From an uncultured Bacteroidales bacterium (GTDB taxonomy: Bacteria > Bacteroidota > Bacteroidia > Bacteroidales > Bacteroidaceae), in NCBI GenBank assembly GCA_937914945.1, contig CALGJF010000077.1, forward strand, positions 1 to 25,644: 25,644 nt of DNA, read 5' to 3'. How positions within the stretch are numbered: the stretch's first letter is position 1; each line of letters begins with the position of its first letter. The notes beneath the pieces were generated by a model. The model was not told where the DNA came from. It was given only the letters and a program-made list of their open reading frames with translations, and made no database searches. Made by a program: the position numbers and the translations under genes. Of the stretch, positions 21,769-25,644 are shown one piece after another.

Positions 21769-23133
21769 ATGAGTAGGATGAAGCATCTGTTTTTGACTCT
21801 GTTGTTTTGCCTTGCCGCTGTATCTGTGTCGGCACAGAAGGGCGTAAGGATTTCGGGAATCGTAAACAGCGATACCGAGGGGCCGCTGATGATGGTTAAT
21901 ATTACCGAACGCGATAAAGATAATCGTATCATAAATGCAACGACGACAGATTCCAACGGGCGTTTTTCGATGGTGGTGAAAAGCACCGACAATTACTTGC
22001 AAATGTCGTATGTGGGTTACAAAACGGTGCGTATGCCCATCGGCTCCCGCAGGGTGTTCAATGTAACGATGCCTGAGGCTGCCGAGGATGTTGCCGAAGA
22101 GGATGTTGTAAAAAGTATAAAAAACAAGAGTGAAGGAGAACAAACAACTAATTATAAATCTTTATATTTTATGGACAGTATGTTTTTAATTGTATTGGTA
22201 GCCATCGCCGTCGTGGTGGTGCTATCGGTGTTTTTTCATTATGTACCTTTTGTGCTGTGGTTGTCGGCAAAGGTATCGGGCGTGCATATTTCGCTCATAC
22301 AGTTGTTCCTGATGCGAATACGTAATGTGCCACCTTATACTATTGTGCAGGCTATGATTGAGGCTCACAAAGCCGGCTTGCAGGATATCACACGCGATGC
22401 GTTGGAGGCTCACTATCTTGCCGGAGGCCATGTGGAGAAGGTTGTGCATGCGCTTGTGTCGGCAGCAAAGGCCAATATTGAACTCTCGTTCCAGATGGCA
22501 ACAGCCATAGACCTTGCCGGTCGTGATGTGTTCGAGGCTGTGCAGATGTCGGTAAACCCCAAAGTTATAGATACACCACATGTTACAGCTGTGGCAAAGG
22601 ATGGTATCCAGCTCATTGCCATTGCGCGTGTAACGGTGCGTGCCAATATCAAGCGTCTTGTGGGTGGTGCAGGTGAGGATACCGTGCTTGCCCGTGTGGG
22701 TGAGGGTATTGTGTCGTCTATCGGTTCGTCCGAGAATCATAAGGCGGTGCTTGAAAACCCCGATTCAATTTCCAAACTTGTGCTTAAAAAGGGCCTCGAT
22801 GCCGGTACTGCATTCGAGATTCTCTCAATCGATATAGCCGATATCGATATAGGTAAGAACATTGGTGCTGCATTGCAGATAGACCAGGCCAATGCCGACA
22901 AGAACATCGCTCAGGCCAAGGCCGAGGAGCGTCGTGCAATGGCTGTGGCTCTGGAGCAGGAGATGAAGGCACGCGCGCAAGAGGCTCGTGCTCACGTTAT
23001 CGAGGCCGAGGCCGAGGTACCAAAGGCTATGGCCGAGGCGTTCCGCACCGGCAATCTCGGTATCATGGATTACTATCGTATGAAGAATATACAGGCCGAT
23101 ACTGCAATGCGAGATAATATTGCAAAAGAGTGA
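21769..23133 (+). CDS. floA: Flotillin-like FloA fused to an exported carboxypeptidase-regulatory-like domain
   Basis: The 454-residue frame joins two modules. Residues 1-22 are a Sec signal peptide (MKHLFLTLLFCLAAVSVSA, then QKG). Residues 25-102 are a CarboxypepD_reg-like beta-sandwich (VRISGIVNSDTEGPLMMVNITER, TTTDSNGRFSMVV, LQMSYVGYKTVRM), as at the N-terminus of TonB transporters. An acidic linker (103-132) leads to Met135. From there the sequence aligns throughout with FloA (UPF0365), normally about 330 residues: a membrane segment (139-166), then SPFH domain landmarks GLQDITRDALEAHYLAGGHVEKVV, IDLAGRDVFEAVQMSVNPKVI and RVTVRANIKRLVGGAGEDT. The C-terminal coiled coil KAEERRAMAVALEQEMKARAQ follows, then GNLGIMDYYRMKNIQADT. 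FloA organises membrane microdomains from the cytoplasmic face. Met135 (22171) sits where ordinary FloA begins, so internal initiation producing a normal-size form is possible. Confidence 0.88.
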   Translation: MSRMKHLFLTLLFCLAAVSVSAQKGVRISGIVNSDTEGPLMMVNITERDKDNRIINATTTDSNGRFSMVVKSTDNYLQMSYVGYKTVRMPIGSRRVFNVTMPEAAEDVAEEDVVKSIKNKSEGEQTTNYKSLYFMDSMFLIVLVAIAVVVVLSVFFHYVPFVLWLSAKVSGVHISLIQLFLMRIRNVPPYTIVQAMIEAHKAGLQDITRDALEAHYLAGGHVEKVVHALVSAAKANIELSFQMATAIDLAGRDVFEAVQMSVNPKVIDTPHVTAVAKDGIQLIAIARVTVRANIKRLVGGAGEDTVLARVGEGIVSSIGSSENHKAVLENPDSISKLVLKKGLDAGTAFEILSIDIADIDIGKNIGAALQIDQANADKNIAQAKAEERRAMAVALEQEMKARAQEARAHVIEAEAEVPKAMAEAFRTGNLGIMDYYRMKNIQADTAMRDNIAKE

Positions 23134-23181
23134 TAAAGGTATAATAAACCTATACTGTTGAACAATTAAAGAGTGTTGATT

Positions 23182-24054
23182 ATGAAGCGTTATTTTCCTC
23201 CTTCGGAACTGCTTATCGAGCCCAACGGAGCAGTCTATCATTTAGGAGTAAAACCCGAACAGTTGGCAGACAGAGTAATTTTGGTTGGCGACCCCAACAG
23301 AGTGCCCAAGGTGGCAGCATATTTCGATACCACCGAGTGCGATATCAGTGCGCGTGAGTTCCGCACCATAACCGGAACATACAAGGGCAAGCGCATAACG
23401 GTGGTGGGTACAGGTATCGGTTGCGACAATATAGATATTGTGGTGAACGAGCTCGATGCCCTTGCAAACATCGATTTTGCGACACGTTACGAAAAAGAAG
23501 CCTTCCGCCAGTTGCAAATGGTGCGCATAGGCACCTGTGGCGGATTGCAGGAGTACTGCCCCACAGGGTCGTTCATCTGCTCGGTAAAGTCGGTAGGTTT
23601 CGATGGCCTGCTCAACTTCTACGCGGGGCGCAACGATGTGTGCGACCTCGAATTCGAGGAGGCTTTCAAGCAACACCTTAATTGGTCGCCGCTGCTTTGT
23701 GCGCCTTATACCATCCCTGCCGACAAGGAACTTGTGGAACGCATTGCTCAGGACAATATGGTGCGTGGCGTAACTATCGCCTGCGGCGGATTCTTTGGCC
23801 CGCAAGGCCGTAGGTTGCGTGTGCCGTTGGCATTCCCAAAGCAGAACGAACTGATAGAGTCCTTTGAGTATAAGGGGCAACGTATAACCAATTTCGAGAT
23901 GGAAAGCTCGGCACTTGCAGGCCTGGCAGCCCTCATGGGACACAAGGCTGTAACAGTGTGTCTCGTTATAGCCAACCGCCTGGCCCAAAAAGCTACCATG
24001 GACTATAACGAAAAGATGCGCGAGCTTATATTAACCGTACTCGATAGAATCTGA
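23182..24054 (+). CDS. Nucleoside phosphorylase (uridine phosphorylase-like)
   Basis: The 290-residue protein belongs to the NP-I (PNP/UDP) family, which phosphorolyses nucleosides to base and ribose-1-phosphate. Motifs include VILVGDPNRV (phosphate-binding, residues about 33-42), VGTGIGCDNIDIVVNEL, MVRIGTCGGLQ and NFEMESSALAGLAALMGHKAVTVCLVIANR near the end, which provides the Met-Glu pair that binds ribose. It is longer than classical Udp (about 253). Purine versus pyrimidine specificity cannot be settled from the sequence. The ATG at 23182 was preferred over an in-frame GTG at 23173; a weak AAAGAG lies upstream. It follows floA by 48 bases, probably in the same transcript, and ends at a terminator. 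Confidence 0.88.
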   Translation: MKRYFPPSELLIEPNGAVYHLGVKPEQLADRVILVGDPNRVPKVAAYFDTTECDISAREFRTITGTYKGKRITVVGTGIGCDNIDIVVNELDALANIDFATRYEKEAFRQLQMVRIGTCGGLQEYCPTGSFICSVKSVGFDGLLNFYAGRNDVCDLEFEEAFKQHLNWSPLLCAPYTIPADKELVERIAQDNMVRGVTIACGGFFGPQGRRLRVPLAFPKQNELIESFEYKGQRITNFEMESSALAGLAALMGHKAVTVCLVIANRLAQKATMDYNEKMRELILTVLDRI

Positions 24055-24067
24055 TACCGCTTTCTTC

Positions 24068-24101
24068 AAAGGCTGTGCGGGTACACTGCGCAGCCTTTTT
24101 T
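24068..24101 (+). terminator. Intrinsic terminator after the nucleoside phosphorylase gene
   Basis: AAAGGCTGTGC (24068-24078) pairs with GCGCAGCCTTT (24088-24098), with one wobble pair and a 9-base loop; the T-run continues to 24101. Confidence 0.9.
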
Positions 24102-24140
24102 GCATACACAAACAGACACAACCCATTTATATTGCTTTAT

Positions 24141-25559
24141 ATGAAAGATACAATATGCGCGTTGGCAACCCCGCAGGGTGGCGCAATAAATGTTATAAGA
24201 GTCTCGGGCCCCGATGCCATAAGCATAGTAGATAAAATATTCGTGCCTCGCAAAGGAGAATCCCTCGCTGCAAGAAAAAGCCACACCGTGGCCTATGGCG
24301 ATATCTATTCCTCGCCCGGTGAACCGCTTGACGAGGTGCTTGTAACCATAATGCGTGCCCCGCACAGCTACACAGGCGAAGAGAGTGTGGAGATCAGTTG
24401 CCACGCATCGCCCTACATCACCCGCCAATTGTTGCTCACCCTCTTTGAGCATGGCGCACGCCAAGCCGATGCGGGCGAGTTCACCATGCGCGCCTTCCTC
24501 AATGGTAAGATGGACCTCAGCCGTGCCGAAGCCGTGGCCGACCTCATAGCATCCAACTCGCGCGCAGCGCACCGCCTTGCAATGAATCAGCTGAAAGGCG
24601 GTTTCAGCAAGCAACTCTCCATGTTGCGCGACAAACTCCTGGAACTAACCTCGCTCATGGAACTCGAACTCGATTTCAGTGAAGAAGATGTGGAATTTGC
24701 CGACCGCACCCGTCTGCTTGCCCTCTGCGACGAGATAGAAGAGGTAATGAGCAAGCTGGCGCAATCGTTCAGCATAGGTAACGCTGTGAAGAACGGAGTG
24801 CCCGTGGCAATAGTAGGGGAGACCAACACCGGAAAAAGCACCCTGCTCAACGCGCTGCTGCACGAAGACCGTGCCATAGTGAGCGACGTACAAGGCACCA
24901 CACGCGACACAATAGAGGGGCTTATGACAATAAGCGGCACAGCCTTCCGCTTCATAGACACCGCCGGCCTGCGCGATACATACGATGTGGTTGAGCGCAT
25001 GGGTATAGAGCGCACCCTTGAACAACTGTCAAAATCATATATAGCCCTCTGGCTCATCGACCCCACTCAGGCCCCCGCGGCTATTGAAGAACTAGCCAAA
25101 CGCCTGCTACCCATGTGTCGTGGCAAGCGTGTAGCCGTGCTTGTGAACAAGTGCGACATAGTTGATCCCATAGCCCTCTCGCGCACAATGCAATATGCTC
25201 AATCGCTTATGCACAAATATGGCGAAGGCACCGATTGGGAATCCACCGATATGTGGGCGATATCAGCCCGTCTGGCAACCAACCTCGACCGCCTCGAAGA
25301 GTTTCTCGTTCGCTCTGCAGCCCTCCCAAATATATCGGCACACGACGTGGTGGTAACCAATGCCCGCCACTACGAAGCACTGCAACGCGCCCTCGTTCAC
25401 ATACACGAGGTAAAGCAAGGTCTTTCCACCGGCCTCAGCGGCGACCTTGTGAGCGAAAATCTACGTGCCGCCATCCGCTGCCTCTCCGAAATAGTAGGCG
25501 AAGTGTCTTGCGAGCAGGTACTTGGCTCTATATTCGCGAATTTCTGCATCGGGAAGTAA
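24141..25559 (+). CDS. mnmE: tRNA uridine-5-carboxymethylaminomethyl modification GTPase MnmE
   Basis: The 472-residue protein, with MnmG, makes the cmnm5 modification at U34 of tRNAs. The N-terminal formyl-THF-binding domain (1-120) starts DTICALATPQGGAINVIRVSG. A helical domain carries the inserted G domain. Its motifs are G1 GETNTGKS (226-233), G2 TTRDT (253-257), G3 DTAG (273-276) and G4 NKCD (336-339). The C-terminus ends in CIGK (469-472), with the catalytic-type Cys469. The length is standard. The start at 24141 was chosen because an upstream in-frame start at 24075 would run through the preceding terminator. No consensus promoter was seen in the 40 bases between terminator and ATG. 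A terminator follows at 25600. Confidence 0.97.
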   Translation: MKDTICALATPQGGAINVIRVSGPDAISIVDKIFVPRKGESLAARKSHTVAYGDIYSSPGEPLDEVLVTIMRAPHSYTGEESVEISCHASPYITRQLLLTLFEHGARQADAGEFTMRAFLNGKMDLSRAEAVADLIASNSRAAHRLAMNQLKGGFSKQLSMLRDKLLELTSLMELELDFSEEDVEFADRTRLLALCDEIEEVMSKLAQSFSIGNAVKNGVPVAIVGETNTGKSTLLNALLHEDRAIVSDVQGTTRDTIEGLMTISGTAFRFIDTAGLRDTYDVVERMGIERTLEQLSKSYIALWLIDPTQAPAAIEELAKRLLPMCRGKRVAVLVNKCDIVDPIALSRTMQYAQSLMHKYGEGTDWESTDMWAISARLATNLDRLEEFLVRSAALPNISAHDVVVTNARHYEALQRALVHIHEVKQGLSTGLSGDLVSENLRAAIRCLSEIVGEVSCEQVLGSIFANFCIGK

Positions 25560-25599
25560 GTAATTGATTATAAGTAAGTTAAATCAATCATAAATGATT

Positions 25600-25633
25600 A
25601 ATATAGCACTCTTTACGGGTGCTATATTTGTTT
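25600..25633 (+). terminator. Intrinsic terminator of mnmE
   Basis: AATATAGCAC (25600-25609) pairs perfectly with GTGCTATATT (25619-25628) around a 9-base loop, followed by TTGTTTG. It lies 40 bases beyond the mnmE stop. Confidence 0.8.
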
Positions 25634-25644
25634 GTGCAAGCATC

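Noticed and set aside
1..25644. Possible tRNA genes, CRISPR arrays, insertion sequences or defence systems
   Set aside because: No cloverleaf-like stretch, regularly spaced repeats, transposase or integrase motifs or known defence genes were seen in any gap or frame; the window is a compact housekeeping region.

Overview
The window reads as a chromosomal, housekeeping-rich segment of a member of the Bacteroidota, most likely order Bacteroidales. The reasons are: promoters of the TTTG / TANNTTTG type; almost no Shine-Dalgarno sequences; several families largely confined to this phylum (DUF5606, DUF4923, the DUF3276/PUR-alpha-like protein, a long NusB of about 300 residues); an outer-membrane-type lipoprotein with fasciclin domains; and a TonB-transporter-like carboxypeptidase-regulatory domain. 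I see no tRNA, rRNA, CRISPR array, insertion sequence, integrase or phage gene. The genus cannot be fixed from the sequence alone.

Layout. 1-237: edge region without a convincing gene, then a promoter. 238-963 (+): cytoplasmic SGNH/GDSL hydrolase, with a terminator. 1371-2991 (+): peptidase T (pepT) and a FlK-like hotdog thioesterase. 3034-4640 (-): operon rplY(ctc)-pth-hslR, convergent with the thioesterase gene through a perfect 52-bp palindrome. 4772-5131 (-): DUF3276 nucleic-acid-binding protein. 5355-6818 (+): ModF-like tandem ABC ATPase. 6920-9737 (+): nusB-yajC-ybbR-coaE. 9859-10996 (+): DUF5606 and DUF4923 genes. 11062-13653 (-): clpB. 13849-15747 (-): nadE, whose glutaminase domain lacks the catalytic cysteine. 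15837-18089 (-): fasciclin lipoprotein. 18447-19591 (-): a TtcA-like tRNA thiolase gene followed by a DUF486 membrane protein gene. 19854-23133 (+): tight operon of a TPR/PD40 periplasmic protein, NfeD, and a flotillin (FloA) fused to an exported N-terminal domain. 23182-24054 (+): nucleoside phosphorylase. 24141-25559 (+): mnmE with a terminator.

How the genes fit together. Much of the window serves translation and RNA: L25, Pth, Hsp15, NusB, TtcA-like, MnmE and the PUR-like protein. Protein export and quality control is represented by YajC, YbbR and ClpB. Cofactor and nucleotide metabolism is represented by CoaE, NadE and the nucleoside phosphorylase. The least ordinary part is 19.8-23.1 kb, where a periplasmic TPR/propeller protein, an NfeD membrane protein and a flotillin with an added periplasmic domain are apparently co-transcribed and could form one envelope microdomain complex.

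Other striking signals are a perfect 34-bp palindrome plus U-run (a textbook intrinsic terminator) inside the pth coding sequence, a repeated extended promoter word TTTGCAGCC, and roughly 10-bp-phased T-tracts upstream of the ABC gene. All functional calls come from reading the sequence and from remembered family features; no database search was run.
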